64,000 nt of DNA, from contig NZ_FYAS01000019.1 of the NCBI RefSeq assembly GCF_900185715.1, forward strand, positions 62,001-126,000, given 5' to 3'. This DNA comes from Allobosea sp. CS1GBMeth4 (GTDB lineage: Bacteria; Pseudomonadota; Alphaproteobacteria; Rhizobiales; Beijerinckiaceae). Shown here piece after piece: positions 54,281 to 63,236 of this stretch. Position numbers and translations under genes: made by a program. The notes under the pieces were generated by a model. That model was given only the letters and a program-made list of their open reading frames with translations. It was not told the DNA's origin and made no database searches. Position 1 is the first letter of the stretch. Every line of letters begins with the position of its first letter.

Positions 54281-54415
54281 CCCCTTCCCCCCGCTTGCGG
54301 TGGGGAAGGGTTAGGGATGGAGAGGCCGGAAAGCAGCGCTCGGGACTTCTTTCAGCGGAGCGCCGAGCGGCACTGCCCCCCACCCAACCCTCCCCACCGC
54401 AAGCGGGGGGAGGGC
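54281..54415. repeat. long imperfect inverted repeat between binding-protein and ATPase genes
   Basis: Left arm about 54281-54312 (CCCCTTCCCCCCGCTTGCGG then TGGGGAAGGGTT) and right arm about 54386-54415 are reverse complements with few mismatches, around 73 bp. It could be a dispersed element or limit transcription into the ATPase gene. Confidence 0.7.
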
Positions 54416-54458
54416 TTACCAACGGCGACCGCGTTGCGCCTCGAACAGCCGAGCAGGT

Positions 54459-55649
54459 TCACTTGCGCTTGGCGCCGCCGACCTGCTCGTCCCACATGCG
54501 GAAGGCGACGACCATCTTGTCGGGGTCGAGCGGGGTCTCCAGCGGCGCCTCGGCGATCAGCTTCTCGTATTCGGGCCGGCCGAATTCCCTGATCGCCTTC
54601 TGGCTCTCCTCCGGCGCCATTTCGAGGGTGACGCCCTTCACCGCCGGGCCCGGATAGAAATAGCCCTCGTCATAGGTGTAGGCCTGCTGCTCCTTGGTGA
54701 GCAGGAAGCTCATCAGGTCGAGCAGCACGGCGAGCTTCTCGTCGCCGACGCCCTTGGGGATGCACATGTAGTGGGCGTCGGTGACCCAGTGGAAACCCTT
54801 GATCGCGGCGACCCTGGCCTCCTTCGGCACGACGCCGAGAACGCGCGGGTTGATGTCCCAGCCGGTGGTGGTCACGGTCATGTCGCGCGAGCCCTCGCCG
54901 AGCTCCTTCATCACCGCGCCGGTGCCGGCGGGATAGTATTCGATGTTCTCGCCGAGCGCCTTGAGATAGGTCCAGGTCTTGTCCCAGCCCTTCACCGGAT
55001 CCTTCGGATCGCTGTCGCCGAGGATATAGGGCAGGCCCATGATCCAGGTCCGGCCGGGGCCGGAATTGGCGGGCCGGGCATAGAAGAAGCGGTTCTTGTT
55101 CTGCCTGGTGTAGTCGAGCAGCTCCTGCGCCGTCGTCGGTACGGTCTTGACCTTGTCCGGCATGTATTCGAGCAGCGGCCCGGACGGATAATAGGTCACG
55201 ACCACGCCCTGGCCGTTGGCAAGGGCCTGCATCTTGCTGGCGCCGTCGAGATAGATCTCGCCGAGCTTCGGCAAGGCGCCGGCCTGCTGCGGCAGCAGCG
55301 GAATCCACAGGCCCTGCTCGACGCCGGCCGAGAGCGCGTCCGTACCGGTCAGCACCATGTCGATGTCGACGCGGTTCGCCGCCTGCTGGGCCTTGATCTT
55401 GCCCGGCAGCTCGGGCGCGGGTGCCTTGGTGAAGGTGATGCGCGAGACGAAGTTGGGCTTGGCCTTGCGGTAGTTCTCGAACGCCTTCTGGGTCAGCGCC
55501 AGATTGCCGGCGACGTCGACGACCGAGAGCGCGACCGGCGAGGTCGGCAGCTTGAGCCCCTGCGCGAAGACGCCCGGCGCCGCCGCGAGACCGGCCATGC
55601 CAGCGACGCCGCCGAGGAATGCACGACGATGGATGATGTCCTGGACCAT
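54459..55649 (-). CDS. ABC transporter extracellular solute-binding protein (Tat signal)
   Basis: A 396-aa periplasmic binding protein, family 1 type. The leader MVQDIIHRRAFLGGVAGMAG has a twin-arginine motif, cleaved near VFA-Q. Central WIMGLPYILGDSDPKDPVKG and GGAKRK end. ATG 55649 has GGGAGGGGAG upstream; the frame stays open to 55727. It leads the operon and is divergent from a GntR regulator gene and uxuA, so the ligand may be a sugar acid. That is inference. Confidence 0.92.
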   Translation of the reverse strand: MVQDIIHRRAFLGGVAGMAGLAAAPGVFAQGLKLPTSPVALSVVDVAGNLALTQKAFENYRKAKPNFVSRITFTKAPAPELPGKIKAQQAANRVDIDMVLTGTDALSAGVEQGLWIPLLPQQAGALPKLGEIYLDGASKMQALANGQGVVVTYYPSGPLLEYMPDKVKTVPTTAQELLDYTRQNKNRFFYARPANSGPGRTWIMGLPYILGDSDPKDPVKGWDKTWTYLKALGENIEYYPAGTGAVMKELGEGSRDMTVTTTGWDINPRVLGVVPKEARVAAIKGFHWVTDAHYMCIPKGVGDEKLAVLLDLMSFLLTKEQQAYTYDEGYFYPGPAVKGVTLEMAPEESQKAIREFGRPEYEKLIAEAPLETPLDPDKMVVAFRMWDEQVGGAKRK

Positions 55650-55783
55650 GTTCTCCCCTCCCGGCGGCCTCGCCGCCTGCTGTTTCCCCAGCCCCGTGGA
55701 AAGGTGCTCTTGCGGCACTTCCGACACCGGCGCTCACTGAAATTACGGCTTTCGGAGTTGACGCCTCCGTCAGGGCCGGTATC

Positions 55784-55795
55784 CTAGTATACTAG
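55784..55795. promoter_or_regulatory. candidate GntR operator CTAGTATACTAG
   Basis: A perfect 12-bp palindrome between the ABC operon and the GntR gene, 5 bp from the chosen ATG of the latter. The TAGTATACTA core is similar in style to sites bound by FCD-type GntR proteins. It may govern both directions. Confidence 0.55.
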
Positions 55796-55800
55796 TGAAC

Positions 55801-56502
55801 ATGAGCTTGGCAATGGGCGTCGCCGCGACACGACAGAGCACCGACCAGATCCACCGGGCGCTGCGCGGCGACATCCTGAATGCGGCGTTGCGGCCGGGCG
55901 AGGCGATCTCGGAAGCGCGCATGGCGCTGCAGTTCGGCGTCAGCCGCACGCCCGTGCGGGAGGCGTTCAAGCGGCTGGTCGAGGAGGGGTTCCTCGTGGT
56001 GGTGCCGCAGGTCGGCACCTTCGTCGCGCCGATCGACCTCGCGGCCGTCTACGACAGCCAGTTCGTGCGCGAGACGCTGGAATGCCGCACGGTCGCCCTG
56101 GCGGCGCAGAAGATCGACGAGCCCGGAAAGGCCCGCCTCGCCGCCTTCATCCGGCAGCAGGAGCAGGCGCTCGCGGAAGGCGACCGGGCCGGCTTCTTTC
56201 GCAGCGACGAGGGCTTCCATGCGGAACTGGCACGGCTGTCGGGGCACCCGTCCGTCTGGCACCTGATCGAGAGCGTCAAGGCCCAGCTCGACCGGGTGCG
56301 CTGCCTGTCTCTCGCGACGGATGGCTGGTCGGAGATGATCCTCGGCGAACACCGCCGGATCGCCGAGGCGGTCAGCGCCGGCGACGAGGCCACGGCCGAG
56401 CGCACGATGCGGGCGCATCTGCGCACCGTGTTCGATGCCATCGAGACGATCGCGCGCGACCATGTCGACGCCTTCGCCACGCGGCTCGGCAAACCCAATT
56501 GA
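55801..56502 (+). CDS. GntR family (FCD subfamily) transcriptional regulator
   Basis: A 233-aa regulator: winged helix (RALRGDILNAALRPGEAISE, then GVSRTPVREAFKRLVEEGFL) and FCD domain with SDEGFHAELARL, GEHRRIAEAV and MRAHLRTVF metal-site residues. Starts: GTG 55795, ATG 55801 or ATG 55813. No good ribosome binding site, and a palindrome abuts the start, so the transcript may be nearly leaderless. Followed 40 bp later by uxuA, like UxuR/ExuR regulators. Confidence 0.9.
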   Translation: MSLAMGVAATRQSTDQIHRALRGDILNAALRPGEAISEARMALQFGVSRTPVREAFKRLVEEGFLVVVPQVGTFVAPIDLAAVYDSQFVRETLECRTVALAAQKIDEPGKARLAAFIRQQEQALAEGDRAGFFRSDEGFHAELARLSGHPSVWHLIESVKAQLDRVRCLSLATDGWSEMILGEHRRIAEAVSAGDEATAERTMRAHLRTVFDAIETIARDHVDAFATRLGKPN

Positions 56503-56542
56503 CGATGCCGCGACAGCCGGCAGCCCTAGAGGACAGACGACG

Positions 56543-57739
56543 ATGGAACAGACCTGGCGCTGGTTCGGCCCGGACGATGTGGTGACGCTCGCCCAGGCCC
56601 GGCAGGCGGGCGCGCGCGGTATCGTCAACGCGCTCCACCAGATTCCCTACGGCGTGGTCTGGAGCGTCGAGGAGATCGAGGCGCGCAAGGCGATCATCGA
56701 AGGCGACGAGAGCCTCGGCCTGCGCTGGGCGGTGGTCGAGAGCCTGCCCGTGCACGAGGACGTCAAAATCGGCGAAGGCGATCTCGAGGCCATCTTCGCC
56801 AATTACCGCCAGTCGCTGCGCAATCTCGCCGCCTGCGGCATCGAGGTGGTGTGCTACAACTTCATGCCGGTCCTGGACTGGACCCGCACCGACCTCGCCC
56901 AGCCTCTGCCGGGCGGAGGCACGGCGCTGCGCTTCAACCTGCACGAATACGTCGTCGTCGACCATTTAATGCTGCAGCGGCCGGGCTCCGACGAAGGCCA
57001 TTCCGCCGCGGTGATGGACAGGGCCAGGGCCTGGTACGAGCGCTCTTCCGAAGCCGACCGCGCCAGGCTGATGGCGAACATCATGGCCGGCCTGCCAGGC
57101 GCCTATGACCGCTACGACGTGCCGGGGCTGAAGCGCATCCTGGCGCGCTATGCCGGCATGAGCCATGACGGGCTGCGCGCCAATCTGAAGCGCTTCCTCG
57201 AGGCGGTGATCCCGACCGCCGAGGAGGTCGGCATCCGCATGTGCATCCATCCGGACGATCCGCCGCGGCCGCTCTTCGGCCTGCCGCGCATCTGCTCCGA
57301 CGAGGACGACATCGCCTTCATCCTCGGCGCGGTCGACAGCCCCGCGAACGGGTTGACCCTGTGCTCCGGCTCGCTCGGGGCCAATCCGGAGAACGACGTC
57401 CCGGGAATCGCGCGCCGCTTCGCCGAGCGGATCTGGTTCGCGCATCTGCGCAATGTCGCCAAGGATCCGGACGGCTCCTTCATGGAGGCCGAGCATCTCG
57501 GCGGCGATACCGACATGGTCGCGCTCGTCGACGTGCTGATGGCCGAGCAGACGCGGCGCAAGGCCGCCGGCTGGCGGCACTGGCGCATCCCGATGCGGCC
57601 CGACCACGGCCATGAGCTGCTCGACGATGCCAGGAAGGGCTCGTTCCCGGGCTATCCGGCGGTGGGACGCCTGCGCGGGCTGGCGGAATTGCGCGGCGTC
57701 ATGACGGCGCTGGCGAGCGTGAGGGGGTATGCGAGCTGA
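56543..57739 (+). CDS. uxuA: mannonate dehydratase
   Basis: A 398-aa enzyme dehydrating D-mannonate to 2-keto-3-deoxygluconate in hexuronate breakdown. Landmarks: QTWRWFGPDDVVTLAQARQA, GIVNALHQIPYGVVW, CYNFMPVLDWTRTDL, RMCIHPDDPPRPLFGLPRIC and IWFAHLRNV, with metal ligands His, Cys, Asp and His in these segments. ATG 56543 lies after an AGAGGACAG purine stretch. Probably under the GntR protein before it. No uxaC or uxuB in view. Confidence 0.96.
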   Translation: MEQTWRWFGPDDVVTLAQARQAGARGIVNALHQIPYGVVWSVEEIEARKAIIEGDESLGLRWAVVESLPVHEDVKIGEGDLEAIFANYRQSLRNLAACGIEVVCYNFMPVLDWTRTDLAQPLPGGGTALRFNLHEYVVVDHLMLQRPGSDEGHSAAVMDRARAWYERSSEADRARLMANIMAGLPGAYDRYDVPGLKRILARYAGMSHDGLRANLKRFLEAVIPTAEEVGIRMCIHPDDPPRPLFGLPRICSDEDDIAFILGAVDSPANGLTLCSGSLGANPENDVPGIARRFAERIWFAHLRNVAKDPDGSFMEAEHLGGDTDMVALVDVLMAEQTRRKAAGWRHWRIPMRPDHGHELLDDARKGSFPGYPAVGRLRGLAELRGVMTALASVRGYAS

Positions 57740-57782
57740 GGCGGCCGGCCTCATCGCTTCGGAACCGGCGCGAAAGGGCGGC

Positions 57783-58421
57783 ATGCTCGAGCTCGACCAT
57801 CTGACGGTCATCGCCCCCACATTGCAGGAAGGCATCGCGCATGTGCGCGCCTGCCTCGACCTCGACGTGCCGTTCGGGCAGCGCCATCTCTATATGGGCA
57901 CCTACAACCACCTGCTGCAGCTCGGCGGCACGACCTATCTGGAGATCGTCGCGCTCGATCCGCATGGCGATGCGCCGCCCTGCCTGCGCTGGTTCGGCCT
58001 CGACGACCAGCGGCAGGTCCGGGCGGACTGGGATGCGGGCCGGCGCCTGCGCGGCTGGGTGGCGAGGACCGACGCGATCGACGCCGTCATCGCCGGTCGC
58101 GAGCGCATCTTCGGCCGGAAACTCGCCCTGCCCTGGGACGAGCCGCTGTTCGACTTCGCCATCCCGGAAAGCGGCTCGCTTCCGCTTGCGGGCGCGGCTC
58201 CATCGCTCATCGACCGGCGCGGCAAGCCGCGCTCGATGGCGACGATGGCCGATCTCGGCGCCCGGCTGCGCTCGTTCTCGCTGGAGCATCCCGATGCCGG
58301 CCTGATCGCGACCCTCTATCAGGAACTCGACATCGACCGCCCGCCGATGATCGCGTCCGGTCGCGAGCTGCGCTATCGGGCGCGGATCGAGACACCGGCG
58401 GGCATGAAGGAATTGTCTTGA
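57783..58421 (+). CDS. VOC/glyoxalase-like domain protein
   Basis: A 212-aa protein of the Glyoxalase_3-like group (LELDHLTVIAPTLQEGIAHV to YLEIVALDP, then a long second half). It lacks an obvious full metal set. ATG 57783 gives the family N-terminus; an overlap start at 57729 is in frame with uxuA's end but weak. Probably cotranscribed with uxuA. Function unknown. Confidence 0.85.
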   Translation: MLELDHLTVIAPTLQEGIAHVRACLDLDVPFGQRHLYMGTYNHLLQLGGTTYLEIVALDPHGDAPPCLRWFGLDDQRQVRADWDAGRRLRGWVARTDAIDAVIAGRERIFGRKLALPWDEPLFDFAIPESGSLPLAGAAPSLIDRRGKPRSMATMADLGARLRSFSLEHPDAGLIATLYQELDIDRPPMIASGRELRYRARIETPAGMKELS

Positions 58422-58451
58422 GCCAGCGTCGGGACGCAGACAGGCCCTAGG

Positions 58452-59006
58452 CTATCGGTACATCAAGACCCGGCCTGCCGGCAGGAGTTGAAGCAGATAG
58501 TCGAAATCCGTGACGTTCCTCGTGACGACCGTAAGCCCGTCCTTGTAGGCCTGGAGATACAAGATGCAGTCCTGCAGCGCCTTGCGGCGATGATCGTTCC
58601 GATAGCTGCAGAGACGGCATAGAACGCCCGAAAGGACGGCAGCACGGCCGAGCGTGTCGACGTCTGGAACTCTTATGCGATGCGCCGGCATGCTCTCGAC
58701 GAGCTTTTCGATTGCGCCGATCACCCCGGCCGTTCCCGCATGGCCCGGGTCCAGGACGCCGACAGTATGCATGAGCTCCTGGATCGCGACCGCAGGGTGG
58801 TGGACATGGCGCGTATCGATCAACTGCTCGACCATAGGGTCCAATCGTCCCTGCAGCTGATCGATATAGACACAGGTGTCGAGAAGAAGCCCCGGACCCG
58901 CCAGATCTGCGCTCGTGACAAAAGGCAGATCCGTGTCGGAGCGTCGTGACAAAGCGACCGTCGGTCGTGCCAGACGCGCTGCAGACCTAAAGTCGAAAGC
59001 CGGCAC
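58452..59006 (-). CDS. PIN-domain protein, probable toxin
   Basis: A 184-aa protein with an N-terminal leader of about 38 residues, then a PIN-like domain: first acidic residue in LLLDTCVYIDQL, a second in VAIQELMHTV, a third near ALQDCILYLQAY, and a fourth in TVVTRNVTDFDYLL. PIN domains of VapC toxins are Mg-dependent RNases, usually about 130 aa, so this is long. The partner gene ends 2 bp before its start. GC lower than flanks. Confidence 0.8.
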   Translation of the reverse strand: MPAFDFRSAARLARPTVALSRRSDTDLPFVTSADLAGPGLLLDTCVYIDQLQGRLDPMVEQLIDTRHVHHPAVAIQELMHTVGVLDPGHAGTAGVIGAIEKLVESMPAHRIRVPDVDTLGRAAVLSGVLCRLCSYRNDHRRKALQDCILYLQAYKDGLTVVTRNVTDFDYLLQLLPAGRVLMYR

Positions 59007-59008
59007 GC

Positions 59009-59350
59009 TCAGAAGCCGAGCTCGATATCAGGATCCACAGCCCCTTTCACGCTCTTGAACGCCTCGGCGAAATTATCCTCCAGCGCCAGACTGGCCAAGG
59101 CGAACTCGATCAGTTGCGTGTTCTCCGTGATCCCTGTCCGCCGCTTGGCCTGCTCGACCAGGACCTTGCTCACGCGACCGGTTATGCGGCTGCCTTTTTC
59201 ATTCAGCAGGCCCGAGGCCTTCGCCTTCTTCATGATCTCGGCGGCGACGCCCTTGAACTCGCCGATCGCGATATTTCGTGCGACCTTCCGGCCTCTCGCC
59301 GGCGTGGGCTTGCCCTCGTGATCGGACGCTTTCACTGTCCTGCGCGTCAT
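59009..59350 (-). CDS. probable antitoxin paired with the PIN-domain gene
   Basis: A 113-aa basic protein. The second half has a ribbon-helix-helix-like pattern (GRVSKVLVEQAKRRTGITEN, then TQLIEFALASLALED), and the acidic C-terminal tail would bind the toxin. ATG 59350 is preferred (GAGAGGCGGGCG upstream) over 59392, because a 10-bp inverted repeat suited to autoregulation then sits in the leader. Position and size fit a type II antitoxin. The family is not one I can name. Confidence 0.75.
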   Translation of the reverse strand: MTRRTVKASDHEGKPTPARGRKVARNIAIGEFKGVAAEIMKKAKASGLLNEKGSRITGRVSKVLVEQAKRRTGITENTQLIEFALASLALEDNFAEAFKSVKGAVDPDIELGF

Positions 59351-59362
59351 CGCCCGCCTCTC

Positions 59363-59390
59363 GTTCGACAAAATCCGATATTTGTCGAAC
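59363..59390. promoter_or_regulatory. perfect 10-bp inverted repeat before the PIN toxin-antitoxin genes
   Basis: GTTCGACAAA (59363-59372) and TTTGTCGAAC (59381-59390) flank eight bases and end 12 bp before the antitoxin start. Likely operator for antitoxin autorepression. Confidence 0.65.
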
Positions 59391-59439
59391 ATACACCTTT
59401 ATCGCTCGAATCCAAACCGCCGGCAGTCGTCGTTCGATC

Positions 59440-60585
59440 TCAACCGAGAACGCGCTGCTCCGCCAGATGCACCAGGCGGCCGCCGGCGATGGTCGCGACG
59501 ACGCGCGGCTCGGGCCCGGGAGCGATCAGAACGAGGTCGGCGCGCCGGCCGGGCGCGACGACGCCGCGATCGACGAGCCCGAGCGCCTGCGCCGGCCCCT
59601 GCGAGACCAGCCGCCAGGCGGAAGCGAAGCTGGCGGCGCCGCTGCGCGCCAGGATGAAGGGCGCGAGCGGCAGGGCCGGATAATAGTAGTCCGAGGCCAG
59701 GATGGTGCAGAGCCCTGCCCTCACCATCTCCTCCGCCGCCGGGCAGCCGGTATGCGAGCCGCCGCGCACCACGTTCGGCGCGCCGAAGACGATGGCCTCG
59801 CCATGGGCGGCAGCCTCGCGCGCCGTCGCCTCGTCGAGCGGGAACTCGGCGACGCCGACGCCGAGGGCCCGGTACCAGCGCCGCATCTCCGGCGTCATGT
59901 CGTCATGCGACATGACCGGCACGCCGGCGGCGCGCGCCGCCGCGGCGAGGCGCTCGGTCGCGGCCGGGACCTCGTCGCGGCGGGCCCAGACATCGTCCAC
60001 CAGCGCCGTGAAGTCCTCGTGCGTCAGGCCGGTGCGCTCGACCATCCTGGCGACCTTGTCCGGCCGGGCGCGCGATTTCAGGATGCCGCCGGTGTGGTCG
60101 TTGAAGGCGAGCACGCCGACGCGGCCCGATCCCAGCCAATCGATGATCTCCGCCTCGGCGGCGAGGTTGAAGGTCTCGTGGCGCAGATGGAAGCGCGTGT
60201 CGGCCCCGAGCCCGGCCTTCAGCGCCGCGATGCGCTCGACCAGCAGCCGGGCGTTCTCCGCGCCGCGCAGGCCGGGCTCCCAGGACCAGGTGACGCCGTG
60301 AAAGGCCGTGGTGATGCCGCTCGCCAGGATGGCGCGGTCGGCGTCGCGCAAGGCGAGGTCGATGGCGAAGGAGACGCCCGGCCGCGGCATGATGTGGCGC
60401 TCGAAGGCATCGCCATGGCAATCGACGATGCCCGGGAGGACGTAAAGACCGGCCGCATCGATGCGCAGAGCCCCGGCCGGAGCGGCGCCGTCGAGGCCGA
60501 GGATGTCCTCGCCCTCGGTGACCAGATCGGCACGGATCAGCGCGTCGTGGGCGAGCACCTCGCCGCCTGTAATATGCAGAGTCAC
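59440..60585 (-). CDS. phnM: alpha-D-ribose 1-methylphosphonate 5-triphosphate diphosphatase
   Basis: A 381-aa amidohydrolase-fold enzyme of the C-P lyase pathway that removes pyrophosphate from the ribose triphosphonate intermediate. Landmarks: metal site PGIVDCHGDAFERHIMPRPG, GITTAFHGVTWSWEPGLRG, LRHETFNL, VMSHDDMTPEMR and ILASDYYYPALPLAPFILA. No other phn gene is in the window, so it is either at the edge of a scattered pathway or has another role. Next to the toxin-antitoxin pair. Confidence 0.95.
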   Translation of the reverse strand: MTLHITGGEVLAHDALIRADLVTEGEDILGLDGAAPAGALRIDAAGLYVLPGIVDCHGDAFERHIMPRPGVSFAIDLALRDADRAILASGITTAFHGVTWSWEPGLRGAENARLLVERIAALKAGLGADTRFHLRHETFNLAAEAEIIDWLGSGRVGVLAFNDHTGGILKSRARPDKVARMVERTGLTHEDFTALVDDVWARRDEVPAATERLAAAARAAGVPVMSHDDMTPEMRRWYRALGVGVAEFPLDEATAREAAAHGEAIVFGAPNVVRGGSHTGCPAAEEMVRAGLCTILASDYYYPALPLAPFILARSGAASFASAWRLVSQGPAQALGLVDRGVVAPGRRADLVLIAPGPEPRVVATIAGGRLVHLAEQRVLG

Positions 60586-60653
60586 GCCGCGTCTCCGTCG
60601 CTGAAGGGACGGCGCGCTTGGCCGCTCTTCATGACAGGGCGATGACGCCGGCC

Positions 60654-61232
60654 TCAGCCGGCGAGGAGCGCGACGCCCGCGAGCACGAGGCCGCCGCCGG
60701 CGACTCGGGCGAGAAGCGGGGCGCGGGCGGCAAGGGCGCCGGCCAGCAGGATGCCGACGAGGTGGAGCGCCGCCGTGGCGAGGACGAAGCCGAGCGCATA
60801 GGCGAGGCCGCTGGCGCTCTCGGGCAGCTCGGCGCCATGGGCGAAGCCGTGGAAGATGGCGAGGATGGCGCAGGCGAGCGTGCCCGCCGCCAGCGGCGGC
60901 GAGGCCTTCAGCGCGATCGCGGCGCCGAGGATGACCACCGAGAAGGCGATGCCGACCTCGACGCCGGGCAGCGCGCCGCCCGCCATGCCCCAGGCCCCGG
61001 CCAGCGCCATGGTGACGACGAAGGCCGCCGGATAGGCAATGCGTGCCTTGCCGCCGACCAGCCCGGCCCAGAGGCCGACCGCGACCATGGCCAGCACATG
61101 GTCGGGCCCGGTCAGCGGGTGCATCAGGCCATGGACGAAGCCGTCGACCGGGCCGGCGCCGGTATGGGCGAGAGCCGGCGCGGCGGCGAGGGTCAGCAGC
61201 ATGGCGAAAAATCCGGTGGCGCGCATCATCAA
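60654..61232 (-). CDS. ureJ: HupE/UreJ family protein
   Basis: A 192-aa membrane protein with signal peptide (ALA-H) and about six helices. HTGAGPVDGFVHGLMHPLTG then PDHVLAMVAVGLWAG is the family signature, with His and Asp that may bind nickel. In urease clusters, UreJ is considered a nickel permease-like protein. It starts 7 bp after the ureG stop. Confidence 0.93.
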   Translation of the reverse strand: MMMRATGFFAMLLTLAAAPALAHTGAGPVDGFVHGLMHPLTGPDHVLAMVAVGLWAGLVGGKARIAYPAAFVVTMALAGAWGMAGGALPGVEVGIAFSVVILGAAIALKASPPLAAGTLACAILAIFHGFAHGAELPESASGLAYALGFVLATAALHLVGILLAGALAARAPLLARVAGGGLVLAGVALLAG

Positions 61233-61239
61233 ACCATCC

Positions 61240-61872
<633 letters not shown>

Positions 61873-62012
61873 GAGCGTCTCATCTCCTGATTGTCATTTG
61901 CCCGCGCCACACGTAGCGTTCGACTAACGGCCAAAAGGCTCGGGAGCGTGTCCTGATCGGAATCGTGACGATAGCGACCTATGGCACGGTGAATGGGTGG
62001 GGGACATTCAAA

Positions 62013-62540
62013 ATGTATGCCTTGAATAGGTCCGTCCATGTCCTGCGGGTCATGACCGTAGCGGCTGTCTTTCTGGCGTTCGGCAGTAGGGCGGACGTCG
62101 CCCGTGCCCAGCAACCGAGTCCGGACAACGAAAAGCGCACTCTTGCGATTGAGATCACCCAGGCGAATCTGGAGGCTATCGACATCGACAAGCTCTCAGC
62201 CGCAGCCCTCGACCAGTCTTGGCGCAATAGCGGCAACAAGTCGAGCGAAGCTCGGCAGGTCATCTTATCGCTGGCTCCACTTATCCGCGAGGAAATCGAA
62301 TCAATGAAGAGCGACCTGGTCAATATTACCTCGCGCTTCTACGAAGAGAATTTTGATGTAGAGGAGCTCAAGCAGATGCGCGCGTTTTCCGTCAGCCCTG
62401 TCGGTCGAAAGCACGCGCAACTCGGCGGAGAATTTACCGCGCGTCTGACCGTCACTCTGCAACAGACGATGGCTGCCCGCCGGCCAGCGATCGAAGCGCG
62501 CGTCAAGGCCGAACTGGAAAAGCGGGGCTACAAGCACTGA
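62013..62540 (+). CDS. DUF2059-like secreted protein, insertion in the urease gene group
   Basis: A 175-aa exported protein with signal peptide MYALNRSVHVLRVMTVAAVF to about ARAQ. The mature part has the DUF2059-type helical pattern (SRFYEENFDVEELKQMRAFS, then SPVGRKHAQL). GC is visibly lower than its neighbours, and it runs opposite to ureF and ureG. ATG 62013 with GGGGGA upstream is preferred over 61965. Likely acquired. Function unknown. Confidence 0.8.
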   Translation: MYALNRSVHVLRVMTVAAVFLAFGSRADVARAQQPSPDNEKRTLAIEITQANLEAIDIDKLSAAALDQSWRNSGNKSSEARQVILSLAPLIREEIESMKSDLVNITSRFYEENFDVEELKQMRAFSVSPVGRKHAQLGGEFTARLTVTLQQTMAARRPAIEARVKAELEKRGYKH

Positions 62541-62555
62541 GCAGCCGGGCGAAGC

Positions 62556-63233
62556 CTACGACCGGAACAGCCGCGAATACTGGGTCTCGTGTCGCAAGCT
62601 CGCAAGGTCGGAGCGGAAGGCGCAGCCGCCGAGATCGTCGAGCGCCATCGCCTCGGCCCGGACCGCCGCCTGCTGCAACGCCGGCGTCAGCTTGGCGATG
62701 ACCTTCTGGCCGTCGGTCTGGCCGACGATGCCGAGCCGGACGGCGGCCGAGACCAGGTTGGCGACGAAAGCGAGTGCGAAGGCCTCGAGCGAAGGCGCGA
62801 GCGGCAGGCCGTGGCCGCTGGCGGCGACGCCGACCGCGACCGGATAGGCGACGTCGCCCGGCCAGGCGGCGCGCAGGGCGTCGATGGCGGCGCAGGGCCA
62901 CGAGGCCGCTATGGCGGAGGCGAAGGCGTTGCCCTGCGTCACCGTCTCCAGCCGGCGCTCGGCCGAGTTCGCCAGGGCGAGCGCCAGCTCCGCGACCTCG
63001 CGCAGCGCCGTCGCGTCACCCGCGCCGCTCGCCCGCCAGGCGGCGGCGAAGAGGATCAGGTCGTTGCGCAGCGCGCCGTGCTCGACCAGGGCATCGAGCC
63101 AATCGGCGAGGCCCTCGGCGCCCGTGAGATCGCCGGCCTCCAAGGCCCATTCCAGCCCGTGCGAATAGGCGAAGCCGCCGACCGGGAAGGCCGGCGACAG
63201 CCAGACCATCAGGGGCAGGAGCGCGCCCTGCAT
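62556..63233 (-). CDS. ureF: urease accessory protein UreF
   Basis: A 225-aa helical chaperone that activates UreG in the apo-urease complex. LSPAFPVGGFAYSHGLEWAL is the conserved UreF N-terminus, and FRSDLASLRHETQYSRLFRS the conserved C-terminus. ATG 63233 lies 3 bp after the ureE stop. Confidence 0.95.
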   Translation of the reverse strand: MQGALLPLMVWLSPAFPVGGFAYSHGLEWALEAGDLTGAEGLADWLDALVEHGALRNDLILFAAAWRASGAGDATALREVAELALALANSAERRLETVTQGNAFASAIAASWPCAAIDALRAAWPGDVAYPVAVGVAASGHGLPLAPSLEAFALAFVANLVSAAVRLGIVGQTDGQKVIAKLTPALQQAAVRAEAMALDDLGGCAFRSDLASLRHETQYSRLFRS

Positions 63234-63236
63234 GGC

